In this document: piece by piece, positions 8,026 through 14,060 of the stretch
Layout of the letters: the number at the start of each line of letters is the position of its first letter
Position numbering within the stretch: the stretch's first letter is position 1
Assembly: GCF_035998295.1 (NCBI RefSeq)
Contig: NZ_DASYHS010000096.1
Location: forward strand, 1-20,023
Direction: 5' to 3'
DNA length: 20,023 nt
From: DASYHS01 sp035998295
Lineage (GTDB): Bacteria > Pseudomonadota > Alphaproteobacteria > Azospirillales > Azospirillaceae
Position numbers and translations under genes: made by a program
The notes under the pieces: model-generated
Database searches by the model: none
The model's input: the letters and a program-made list of their open reading frames with translations, nothing else
Told to the model about the DNA's origin: nothing

Positions 8026-8211
8026 TCAGGCCACCGGCGGGTCCGGCGCGTCGTCGGGCGGCACCGGGACCGGGCCGGGCGGATCGTCGAGTGGCGAGGG
8101 CTGGCCGGGGTCGCGGGGCGGGCCCTCGGGCGGGACATGGGGCGGCGGGAACGGCCCGGTCGCTTCGCGCCGAAGGAACGGACGGTCGATATTGGCGAGG
8201 GGCGTCTTCAT
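8026..8211 (-). CDS. Possible small proline-rich protein (61 residues)
   Basis: An ATG at 8211 opens a 61-residue frame beginning MKTPLANIDRPFLRREATG and then becoming almost entirely Pro/Asp/Gly (PPPHVPPEGPPRDPGQ, DDPPGPVPVPPDDAPDPPVA). Third codon positions are mostly G or C, like the true genes nearby. It ends 31 bp before the penicillin acylase start on the same strand and would be the first gene of that operon. No good Shine-Dalgarno is seen upstream (a GGGA sits 1 base before the ATG). There is no signal peptide or known domain. It could be a genuine disordered small protein or simply an open frame in a GC-rich leader. Confidence 0.4.
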   Translation of the reverse strand: MKTPLANIDRPFLRREATGPFPPPHVPPEGPPRDPGQPSPLDDPPGPVPVPPDDAPDPPVA

Positions 8212-8239
8212 GTCCCGGAAACACCCCGCGCGGCGGGTT

Positions 8240-8249
8240 GTTCGCGAAC
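8240..8249. promoter_or_regulatory. Perfect 10-bp palindrome in the divergent promoter region
   Basis: GTTCGCGAAC is exactly self-complementary and lies between the small proline-rich ORF (minus) and the LOG-family gene (plus). A second weaker dyad follows (CGTCC at 8257-8261, GGACG at 8267-8271). A -10-like CATAAT is at 8282-8287 for the plus-strand gene, without a convincing -35. An operator function is inferred only from symmetry and position. Confidence 0.3.
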
Positions 8250-8286
8250 GGATTTTCGTCCCATTCGGACGCGATCTGTTGCATAA

Positions 8287-8313
8287 TGTCCGGCCGCCGT
8301 CTGGGCACGGACA
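8287..8313 (+). promoter_or_regulatory. Hairpin just upstream of the LOG-gene ribosome site
   Basis: TGTCCG (8287-8292) and CGGACA (8308-8313) can pair around a 15-base loop. The 3' arm ends one base before the purine-rich Shine-Dalgarno at 8315-8323 (AGGAAAGGA). In the mRNA this stem could affect access to the ribosome site. It may also be chance in GC-rich DNA. Confidence 0.3.
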
Positions 8314-8329
8314 CAGGAAAGGACGAAGC

Positions 8330-9256
8330 ATGGCCCGCAAGGAGGCCGAGACGCATTTTCCTTCCGCAGCGAGCGACAAGCGCCAGCAAGAGGAAATCAT
8401 TCATCAGGACGCGACGCCGCAGTCGCTGTCGCCGAGCTACCGCCTGGCCTTCGCCGACGACGAGTTCCTGCTGCGCCGGGAGTTGCGGCCGATCCGCCTC
8501 CAGCTGGAACTGATGAAGCCGGAGCTGCTGCTCCAGGAAGAGGCGATCGTCTCGACGATCGTGGTCTTCGGGAGCGCGCGCATCCCCGAACCCGCCGTCG
8601 CGCGCGAGCGGCTCGCCGCCGCCGAGGCGCTGGTCGCCGCGGCACCCCAGGACGCGGAGGCGCTGCGCCGCCGGGACGTCGCGCGGCGCGTCGTGGAGAC
8701 GAGCCGCTACTACGACATCGCGCGCGAGTTCGGCCGCCGCGTCTCCGAACACAGCCAGCAGCCCGACAGCCGCCGCTACGTCATCGCGACGGGGGGCGGC
8801 CCCGGCGTCATGGAAGCGGCCAACCGCGGCGCCTGCGACGCGGCCGCGGACAGCATCGGGCTCAGCATCGTGCTCCCGCACGAGCAGGCGCCCAACGCCT
8901 ACGTGACGCCGAAGCTGAGCTTCAACTTCCACTACTTCGCGATCCGGAAGATGCACTTCCTGATCCGGGCCGAGGCGCTGGCCTGCTTTCCCGGCGGCTT
9001 CGGCACCATGGACGAGCTGTTCGAGGCGCTGACGCTGATCCAGACCCGGAAGATCGAACCGATGCCCGTCCTGCTGTTCGGCGAGGCGTGGTGGCGGCGC
9101 ATCGTGAACTTCGACGCCCTGGTCGAGGAGGGCGTGATCTCGCCGCGCGACCTCGAGATCATCCGCTTCGTCGAGACCGCCGAGGAGGGGTGGCGGGCGA
9201 TCCTGGACTTCTACCGCGACCGGCCGCCGCACAACCGCTGGGCTACGGATCACTAA
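8330..9256 (+). CDS. LOG family protein (TIGR00730, lysine-decarboxylase-like fold)
   Basis: A 308-residue cytosolic Rossmann-fold protein of the LOG / TIGR00730 group. Founding members are cytokinin riboside 5'-monophosphate phosphoribohydrolases; many bacterial ones act on AMP or related nucleotides. The two diagnostic motifs are present: GGGPGVMEAANRGA (155-168) and PGGFGTMDELFEAL (221-234). The LOG core spans about residues 76-295. The first 70 residues are an extra N-terminal region typical of the longer bacterial subgroup. The start at 8330 is set by a strong AGGAAAGGA ribosome site 6 bases upstream; the frame is open further upstream but reads as low-complexity Gly/Ser. The gene is divergent from the GH3/acylase operon and ends in a perfect hairpin that includes its TAA. 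The name lysine decarboxylase, often applied to this family, is misleading. Confidence 0.93.
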   Translation: MARKEAETHFPSAASDKRQQEEIIHQDATPQSLSPSYRLAFADDEFLLRRELRPIRLQLELMKPELLLQEEAIVSTIVVFGSARIPEPAVARERLAAAEALVAAAPQDAEALRRRDVARRVVETSRYYDIAREFGRRVSEHSQQPDSRRYVIATGGGPGVMEAANRGACDAAADSIGLSIVLPHEQAPNAYVTPKLSFNFHYFAIRKMHFLIRAEALACFPGGFGTMDELFEALTLIQTRKIEPMPVLLFGEAWWRRIVNFDALVEEGVISPRDLEIIRFVETAEEGWRAILDFYRDRPPHNRWATDH

Positions 9257-9274
9257 GGCGACAAGTCGCCTTAG
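9253..9274. terminator. Perfect hairpin over the stop codon of the LOG-family gene, terminator-like
   Basis: Arms CTAAGGCGAC (9253-9262) and GTCGCCTTAG (9265-9274) are exact reverse complements separated by AA, giving about 9 pairs closed by a CAAG tetraloop. The TAA stop lies inside the left arm. There is no T-run after it on either strand, so it is not a standard intrinsic terminator. It may stall or protect the mRNA 3' end, or be an operator for the next gene. Confidence 0.5.
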
Positions 9275-9283
9275 CGGCGCTGC

Positions 9284-9312
9284 TTGCCGTCGGACCGGCC
9301 CGGGCTTATTGT
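9284..9312 (+). promoter_or_regulatory. Sigma70-like promoter for the two unknown genes
   Basis: TTGCCG (9284-9289), a 17-base spacer and TATTGT (9307-9312) give a good vegetative promoter shape. It lies just after the hairpin at 9253-9274 and about 85 bases before the ATG at 9398. The rest of the 141-bp gap shows nothing else clear. Prediction by eye only. Confidence 0.4.
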
Positions 9313-9397
9313 TCGAGACGGGATTCCGAAGTACCGCGGGCGGCCGCGGATCGAGGAGGCCCGGCACGATCAGGCACATCCATCCGGGAACACGATC

Positions 9398-9763
9398 ATG
9401 GCGACCTTGCGCCTAGACGACGAGCCGACGATCACCGCGATCGGAATCCTCGCCGACGTACTGGACCGCTTCTCGGGCAAGACATCGCTGGAATGCGCGC
9501 TCGTCAGCAAGGCGCTGCGCCAGGTCCAGGCGACGCGCTCCCAGGTCGGCATGGAGTTCGCCTCGCGCGCCTTCGCCACCCTCGACCCGAACATGCGCCA
9601 GCAGATCGCGGGCGAGGCCGAGGGCGCCGCCCAGGAATTCCTGGACACCCACCTGCCCCAGCTGCGGCCCCCGCGGCCCGACGTGCCGGTGGCGAGGCCC
9701 CAGGCGACCGGCCTGCTGAACGCTCTGAACGCGGGCAGCCGCAAGCCGCCGCGGCAGGGCTGA
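9398..9763 (+). CDS. Hypothetical protein, 121 residues, upstream partner of the repeat protein
   Basis: I do not recognise this family. The ATG at 9398 is preferred over an in-frame start at 9284 because the latter falls inside the likely promoter and the extension is Arg-rich and low-quality; a weak GGGAA site is just upstream. Residues 1-85 look like a compact mostly helical domain (TITAIGILADVLDRFSGKTS, LECALVSKALRQVQATRSQV). Residues 88-103 are Pro/Arg-rich (PQLRPPRPDVPVARPQ), and the tail ends NAGSRKPPRQG. It has a single Cys (33) and no signal peptide or membrane segment. The stop is separated from the next GTG by one base (TGAGGTG), so both proteins are made together. A chaperone, adaptor or immunity-like role for its neighbour is possible but unsupported by homology here. 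Confidence 0.75.
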   Translation: MATLRLDDEPTITAIGILADVLDRFSGKTSLECALVSKALRQVQATRSQVGMEFASRAFATLDPNMRQQIAGEAEGAAQEFLDTHLPQLRPPRPDVPVARPQATGLLNALNAGSRKPPRQG

Positions 9764-9764
9764 G

Positions 9765-10523
9765 GTGAACGGCCGGCGGCACGTTCCCCCGCCGACCCGC
9801 TTCGGCAGCGCGCCGGTGCAGCGCGCGACCGGCACCGGGCCGGCGGGCCGGCACGTGCCCCCGCCGACGCGATTCGGCGCGGTCCCCGCCCAGCCGGCGC
9901 TCGCCGCGGGCGCAAGGCCGGCGGCAATCCATGCTCCCCCGGCCATCCGCGGACATCTGCCGCCGCCGCGGCCTCGGACGGGAGCCGGAACCGTACAGCC
10001 GGCGTGTCTAGGCGGCCTCTTCTCGTGCCTGTCGTCGTGGTTCGGCCGGCGCGGCGGCAACGAACTGCAGGAAGACAGTCAGACCCTGGTCCGCGGGCCG
10101 GACGTCGAGCTGCGCCGTCCGAGCACCCGGAGCGTCCTCGTCGGGCAGGGCGACTTCTCGATCCTGTCCGACGGCGACCGCGCCAGTTTCGGAACGATCA
10201 CCAGTTGCAGCGCCGTCTATGCCCAGGCCCCCGACGGTTCGGCAGTGGTCTACCACTGGCCGTTCACGGCCTGGCAAAGCTCGTCCGTGGCGAAGATGAG
10301 GCAGGCACTGGGAGAGATCGGCTGGAGCGGGAAAGACAACTCCTTCCGGATCAAGGTCTACACCCAAGACAATTCCTACGACCACGAATCGGTCGCGAAG
10401 CAGGTCGAGGATTTCGCGGCGAATCTCCGCGAGACGTTCACGAACAACGTCGTTACCTTCATCTATCCCGACAACTACATCCTCATCATGACGGCGGACG
10501 GCAAAGCGGTCCTTCCGTTCTGA
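9765..10523 (+). CDS. Unknown protein with HVPPPTRFG repeats and a Cys/His C-terminal domain
   Basis: A 252-residue protein beginning with GTG right after the previous stop; the only in-frame ATG before the last few residues is deep in the domain, so no better start exists. Three parts are visible. Residues 1-80 are Pro-rich with exact repeats RHVPPPTRFG at 5-14 and 29-38, each followed by a Q-containing tail (PVQRA, PAQPA), plus a degenerate third unit (GHLPPPRPRTG...TVQPA, 63-80). Residues 81-96 are a short hydrophobic Cys-containing segment (CLGGLFSCLSSWFGRR). Residues 105-252 look like an alpha/beta domain with TITSCSAVYA (Cys148) and VVYHWPF (His164), 16 residues apart. That spacing resembles the Cys-His pair of CNF1/CheD-type deamidases, but homology is not shown. 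GC is about 84% over 9781-9900 and about 56% over 10381-10500, suggesting a joined or acquired domain. Confidence 0.75.
   Translation: MNGRRHVPPPTRFGSAPVQRATGTGPAGRHVPPPTRFGAVPAQPALAAGARPAAIHAPPAIRGHLPPPRPRTGAGTVQPACLGGLFSCLSSWFGRRGGNELQEDSQTLVRGPDVELRRPSTRSVLVGQGDFSILSDGDRASFGTITSCSAVYAQAPDGSAVVYHWPFTAWQSSSVAKMRQALGEIGWSGKDNSFRIKVYTQDNSYDHESVAKQVEDFAANLRETFTNNVVTFIYPDNYILIMTADGKAVLPF
9777..9878 (+). repeat. Tandem-like coding repeat, two copies 72 bp apart
   Basis: Codons 5-14 (9777-9806) and 29-38 (9849-9878) of the repeat protein encode the identical decapeptide RHVPPPTRFG. The DNA copies differ at only a few, synonymous third positions (GTT/GTG, ACC/ACG, CGC/CGA). Conservation of the peptide despite silent changes points to selection on the protein motif rather than a very recent DNA duplication. 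Confidence 0.85.
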
Positions 10524-10539
10524 CGGTCCGGCCGCGTCA
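10521..10539. terminator. Short dyad joining two convergent stop codons
   Basis: TGACG (10521-10525) and CGTCA (10535-10539) pair around 9 bases. The left arm contains the stop of the repeat protein and the right arm the complement of the ClC stop. With only 13 bp between the genes, this is the only place a shared terminator could lie. The stem is short and has no T-run. Confidence 0.25.
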
Positions 10540-12294
10540 GTCGCCCCGCGCCCGGCCGACGGCCCGGTGCCAGGCGAGCAGGACATCGCGCTCATGGGCG
10601 ATGCCGACGATGCGGCGACGGTCGCCGGTCACGACCGGGACCCGCGCGAGGCCGTGCTCGGCCATCAGCGCCATCGCCGTGCGCAGGTCGTCCGAAGGGT
10701 CGAGCACGGGCACGTCGCGCGTCGCGACCTCCCCCACCGTCAGGCCGGCGAACGGCCGTGCCAGGGCGCATGCCAGTTCGGTCGCCGTCAGCACGCCGAC
10801 GAGCCGACCCCGCTCGACCACCGGCAGCTCGCCATGGGGAGCCGCGCGCAGGACGTCGAGCGCGGCCGCAAGGCCGGCCCCGGCCGGGACCGTCGCCCTC
10901 GCCTCCCGCATCACGTCGCCCACCCGCGCGGTGGCGAGCGTCCCGACGTCGCCGAAGCCGGGCCGGACGATGCCGCGCCGCTCGAGCTGCCATTGGAAGA
11001 AGGAACGCCCGACCAGCGCGTTCGCCGCAAGCCCCGCCGTGACGGTGCCGACCATCACGGCGAGGGTCACGGCATAGTCGCCCGTCAGCTCGAACACGAT
11101 CAGGATCGTCGAGATCGGCGCGCCGAGAACCGCGCCGCCGACCGCGCCCATCCCGACGATCGCGTAGACGCCGGCCTGCGAGGCGAGGTCCGGGAACAGC
11201 AGGGCCGCGACGATCCCGAACGCACCGCCTCCCGTGGCGCCGACCGCGAGCGAGGGGCTGAACACGCCGCCGGAAAAGCCGCATCCCAGGCTCAGCGCCG
11301 TCGCGGCCAGCTTGGCGGCCAGCACCGCCGCGAGCAGGCCCAGCGGCAATGCGCCCCGCAGCGCCTGGTCCATCACCTCGTAGCCGACGCCGAGCACCTG
11401 GGGAAAGCCGAGCGCGATCGCCCCAACCCCCAGCCCGCCGGCCGCGGGCCAGGACCAGCGCGGCAGCCCGGCGCGCCCCAGGGCCGCGAAACCGTCCTCG
11501 ACCGCGAAGATCCCGCGCATCAGCAGCGCGGCCAGCGCCGCGCCGAAGACGCCCAGCAGCACGAAGGCCGGGAACTCCCAGAAGGAGACGATCTCCAGCC
11601 CGGGGACGCTGAAAGCAGGGTAATCGCCGTAGACCGCCCGCGCGATCGCCGTGCCGGTGACCGATGCGAGCACGATGGGCGCGAACGCCGCGAGGCTGTA
11701 CTGGCCGACCACCACCTCGAGCGCGAAGAACACGCCGGCGACCGGCGCGTTGAAGGACGCGGCCACCGCGGACGCGATGCCGCAGCCGAGCAGCGTACGC
11801 ACCAGGCCCGGCGACAGGCGCAGCCTCCCCGCGAGCCAGGAGCCGAGCGTGGCGCCGAGGTGAACGACGGGCCCCTCCCGGCCCACCGAAGCCCCGACGC
11901 CAATGGAGGCGGCGGACATCGCCGCCGCCGCCACGCCGCGCCCGAGCGGCATCCGGCCGCCGAGATGCGCGGTCGCCTCCATCACATGGGCGATGCCGAG
12001 GGGGCGGCCGCCGGGCAGCAGACGGTGCTGCGCGATCCCGACCACGAGGCCCCCCGCGGCCGGGGCCAGCAGCAGGTGCCACCACGGCAGGGTCGCGAGC
12101 CAGGCGAGCCAGCGCTCGCCGCCATCGCCATAGACCAGCCATTGGAACGAGGAGATCAGCGCGCGGAAGACGAGCGCACCCAGTCCGGCCGCCCCTCCGA
12201 GCAGCAGGGCCAGGACGGCCAGGAGGAGCTGGTCGTTGCGCAGCAGGCGGCGCAACCGGACGAAGAGACGCAGCAGCGGACGGGCGGGACGCAT
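10537..12294 (-). CDS. ClC-family chloride channel/transporter with two CBS domains
   Basis: A 585-residue integral membrane protein. The ClC pore domain covers about residues 20-435, with GREGPVVHLGA (138-148; gating Glu140), CGIASAVAASFNAPVAGVFFALE (171-193) and GGVFSPSLAVGATGG (342-356). Two CBS domains (about 455-510 and 520-575) form a C-terminal cytosolic regulatory part that may bind adenine nucleotides. Aligned by eye with E. coli ClC, the internal proton glutamate (E203) is Val194, and the selectivity-filter GSGIP region reads PLGIA, so the central Ser is Leu. Loss of the proton glutamate is also known in ClC channels, so it may not be a strict H+/Cl- exchanger. A weak GGGCGG precedes the ATG. 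It is convergent with the repeat protein and downstream of the GGDEF gene on the same strand. Confidence 0.94.
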   Translation of the reverse strand: MRPARPLLRLFVRLRRLLRNDQLLLAVLALLLGGAAGLGALVFRALISSFQWLVYGDGGERWLAWLATLPWWHLLLAPAAGGLVVGIAQHRLLPGGRPLGIAHVMEATAHLGGRMPLGRGVAAAAMSAASIGVGASVGREGPVVHLGATLGSWLAGRLRLSPGLVRTLLGCGIASAVAASFNAPVAGVFFALEVVVGQYSLAAFAPIVLASVTGTAIARAVYGDYPAFSVPGLEIVSFWEFPAFVLLGVFGAALAALLMRGIFAVEDGFAALGRAGLPRWSWPAAGGLGVGAIALGFPQVLGVGYEVMDQALRGALPLGLLAAVLAAKLAATALSLGCGFSGGVFSPSLAVGATGGGAFGIVAALLFPDLASQAGVYAIVGMGAVGGAVLGAPISTILIVFELTGDYAVTLAVMVGTVTAGLAANALVGRSFFQWQLERRGIVRPGFGDVGTLATARVGDVMREARATVPAGAGLAAALDVLRAAPHGELPVVERGRLVGVLTATELACALARPFAGLTVGEVATRDVPVLDPSDDLRTAMALMAEHGLARVPVVTGDRRRIVGIAHERDVLLAWHRAVGRARGD

Positions 12295-12315
12295 GGCCGC
12301 CCATCAAAGCAGTTC

Positions 12316-12343
12316 CCCCGGAAAATTCCATACATAAGTATTC
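12316..12343 (-). promoter_or_regulatory. AT-rich stretch, possible ClC gene promoter
   Basis: The 80-bp gap before the ClC gene contains a run that is markedly AT-rich for this DNA. On the minus strand it reads TGAATACTTATGTATGG and then AATTTTCC. TATGTA could be a -10 element, but no convincing -35 is placed in front of it, because the preceding bases form the hairpin at 12344-12375. Confidence 0.25.
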
Positions 12344-12375
12344 AGGCCGGAGAGCCGGGAACGCCGGCCCGGCCT
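12344..12375 (-). terminator. Nested GC hairpin after the GGDEF gene
   Basis: AGGCCGG (12344-12350) pairs with CCGGCCT (12369-12375), with an inner CCGG/CCGG pair around GAACG. It begins at the stop codon of the diguanylate cyclase on the minus strand. No T-run follows, so it may be a weak or factor-assisted terminator. Confidence 0.35.
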
Positions 12376-13406
12376 CAGCCCCCGGGCGCCACCCCTACCC
12401 GATTGCGGCCGCCGCGCTTGGCGGCGTAGAGCGCTTCGTCGGCGCGGTGGATCAGGGTGGCCAGCGGCTCTCCCGGCATGAACTCGGCCACGCCGACCGA
12501 GAGGGTGATCGTCCCGAGGGTCTGGTTGCGGGACCGGTTGACCACCTTCTTGGAGGCGACCGTCTCCCGGATGCGCTCGGCCACCGTCACGGCCTCTCCC
12601 GCGGGCCTTTCCGACAGGATGATCGCGAACTCCTCCCCGCCGTAGCGCGCGGCGACGTCCTTCTCGCCGATGCAGTCGGTCAGCGTGCGCGCCACCAGCG
12701 CCAGGACGTGATCGCCCACGGTGTGTCCGTGCTGGTCGTTGAACCTCTTGAAGAAGTCGATGTCGACCATCAGCAGCGACAGCGGCCTGCCCGTCTCCAT
12801 CGCCGCGGCCGCGGCCCCGCGCAGCTCGCTGTCGAAATGCTTGCGGTTGAACAGGTTGGTCAGGCTGTCGGTGATCGCTTCGCGGCGGACGTCGTCCAGG
12901 TTCCGCCTCAGCTCGGCGAGTTCCTCGCTGGAGGTGGAGAGTTGCGTCTGGAGCGTCTCGTTCTGGTCGAGCATCGCGCGCGTCTCGGCGACGATGGTGC
13001 CGAGCAGCGTGCGGAGCTGGTCGATGCCGAGCCCCGACTCCAGCCGGCCTGAGAAGTCCTGCAGCGCCTCGCCGTAACGCGACGTGCCGTCGCCGTGGGA
13101 CTCCACGAGGGACATCAGGCGGCCGAGCGCCGCCTGGATGCTTTCGCCCGCGGCGCGCACCGCTTCCGTCTCCCGCCGGCCGCCGATGAAACGGTCGTAG
13201 AGCTCGGCCGTGCGCTCGACCGTGAAGGCCTGGCGGTTGCTCGCGAGGATCTCGATCGTCCGGCTGAGGTCCGGGTCGCGCCCGCTGTAGTGGGTGTACC
13301 AGACGGAATAGTTGCCGGGCGTGGGGGGAACCCGTTCCGCCGCCATGCGCGCCATCGCCCGCTCGGCCAACTGCACCGCCCGATCGAAACCGTCCTGTGT
13401 GCTCAC
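12375..13406 (-). CDS. GGDEF-domain diguanylate cyclase
   Basis: A 343-residue soluble protein that should make cyclic di-GMP. Residues 1-100 carry an N-terminal region with PPTPGNYSVWYTHYSGRDPD (27-46), common in alphaproteobacterial GGDEF proteins and of unknown sensing role. Residues 140-178 are probably a coiled-coil linker. The GGDEF domain (about 178-338) has TDSLTNLFNRKHF, metal-binding Asp215 in VDIDFFKRFND, the active-site GGEEF (256-260) and SVGVAEF. The inhibitory I-site RxxD is replaced by GEKD (247-250), so feedback inhibition at that site is unlikely. There are no transmembrane segments. The start is GTG (13406), with GGGGAAG as ribosome site five bases upstream; an extended -10 promoter precedes it. 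Confidence 0.94.
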   Translation of the reverse strand: MSTQDGFDRAVQLAERAMARMAAERVPPTPGNYSVWYTHYSGRDPDLSRTIEILASNRQAFTVERTAELYDRFIGGRRETEAVRAAGESIQAALGRLMSLVESHGDGTSRYGEALQDFSGRLESGLGIDQLRTLLGTIVAETRAMLDQNETLQTQLSTSSEELAELRRNLDDVRREAITDSLTNLFNRKHFDSELRGAAAAAMETGRPLSLLMVDIDFFKRFNDQHGHTVGDHVLALVARTLTDCIGEKDVAARYGGEEFAIILSERPAGEAVTVAERIRETVASKKVVNRSRNQTLGTITLSVGVAEFMPGEPLATLIHRADEALYAAKRGGRNRVGVAPGG

Positions 13407-13436
13407 GCCGCTTCCCCGGAAGAGGTCCTGTTACCC

Positions 13437-13445
13437 CTTATAGCA
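13437..13445 (-). promoter_or_regulatory. Extended -10 promoter element for the GGDEF gene
   Basis: On the minus strand TGCTATAAG matches the extended -10 pattern TGnTATAAT with one mismatch, 30 bases before the GTG. No good -35 is seen, which extended -10 promoters tolerate. The expected transcript start leaves a leader of about 25 bases containing the ribosome site. Confidence 0.45.
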
Positions 13446-13516
13446 TATGAGGACGGCGAAGAATGATTAACGGAAGACGGCGGCGAGGAAACTCGAAAGA
13501 ATAGGGGCGGCTTCGT

Positions 13517-14023
13517 TCAGTTGCACTGCCCGACGGAACTGTCGGCGCAGACGCGCTTCCCGTCGATCCAGGTCGCCCCGGAAAGGTCGGCATGGCGGAA
13601 GTCGGTGCCGGCGACCCGCGCGCCGGTGAAGTCCGCACCGCGCAGCGAGGCGTTGACCAGTTTCGCGTTGCGCAGGTCGGCATCCGCGAAGGAGGCGGCG
13701 TCGGCCCGGGCGCGGGTGAAGTCGGCCTCGATCAGGCGCGCCCCCTCGAAGTCGGCCTCGGAGACGTCGGTGCTCACGAACTTCGCCCGGTAGCCGTCGA
13801 CCTCCGACAGGTTCGCGCCGGTCAGGTCGGTACGCTGGAAGGTGGCGTCGCGCAGCATGGCCCCCGCGAGGTTCACGCCGCGCAAGTCGCGGTTGTCCAT
13901 GTAGCAGCGGCGCCAGTTCACTTCCGGCGCGGCCGGATCGGTGCATTCGGCCTGCGCCGATGCGAGCGGCAGCAGCAGGACAAGGGCAAACGCCGCGAAC
14001 GCGGCAAGGAGACGCAGCTTCAT
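13517..14023 (-). CDS. Secreted pentapeptide-repeat protein
   Basis: A 168-residue protein with a clear Sec signal peptide (MKLRLLAAFAAFALVLLLPL, cleavage likely after ASAQA at residue 25). Residues 45-150 hold about twenty A(D/N)LxX-type pentapeptide repeats (DLRGVNLAGAMLRDATFQ, DFEGARLIEADFTRA, SLRGADFTGARVAGTDF), which fold as a right-handed square beta-helix. Four cysteines flank the helix: C27 and C40 before it, C159 and C167 after it, suggesting disulfide-capped ends in the periplasm. Its role is unknown; the cytosolic gyrase-mimic function of Qnr/MfpA is unlikely because of the signal peptide. No Shine-Dalgarno precedes the ATG, and the promoter elements sit so close that the mRNA could be leaderless. 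Confidence 0.9.
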   Translation of the reverse strand: MKLRLLAAFAAFALVLLLPLASAQAECTDPAAPEVNWRRCYMDNRDLRGVNLAGAMLRDATFQRTDLTGANLSEVDGYRAKFVSTDVSEADFEGARLIEADFTRARADAASFADADLRNAKLVNASLRGADFTGARVAGTDFRHADLSGATWIDGKRVCADSSVGQCN

Positions 14024-14031
14024 CGGATCGA

Positions 14032-14060
14032 TAGATAGGGCTTCCGGACCGCCAAGGCAA
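14032..14060 (-). promoter_or_regulatory. Promoter-like elements directly before the pentapeptide gene
   Basis: Minus-strand TTGCCT (14060-14055), a 17-base spacer and TATCTA (14037-14032). Transcription would begin about 2 bases before the ATG at 14023, and no ribosome site is present in between. The -10 match is only moderate. Confidence 0.35.

Noticed and set aside
4102..8513. Very long open frames on the opposite strand or other frames of the GH3 and acylase genes
   Set aside because: They read as low-complexity Arg/Pro/Gly/Ala sequence with no motifs, an expected by-product of high GC; the recognised genes explain the DNA.
8330..9256. Lysine decarboxylase activity
   Set aside because: The fold name comes from an old misannotation; the GGGPG and PGGxGT motifs define LOG phosphoribohydrolases, and no PLP-binding site is present.
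13517..14023. Qnr-like quinolone-resistance protein
   Set aside because: The signal peptide and cysteine-capped ends place it outside the cytoplasm, away from gyrase.
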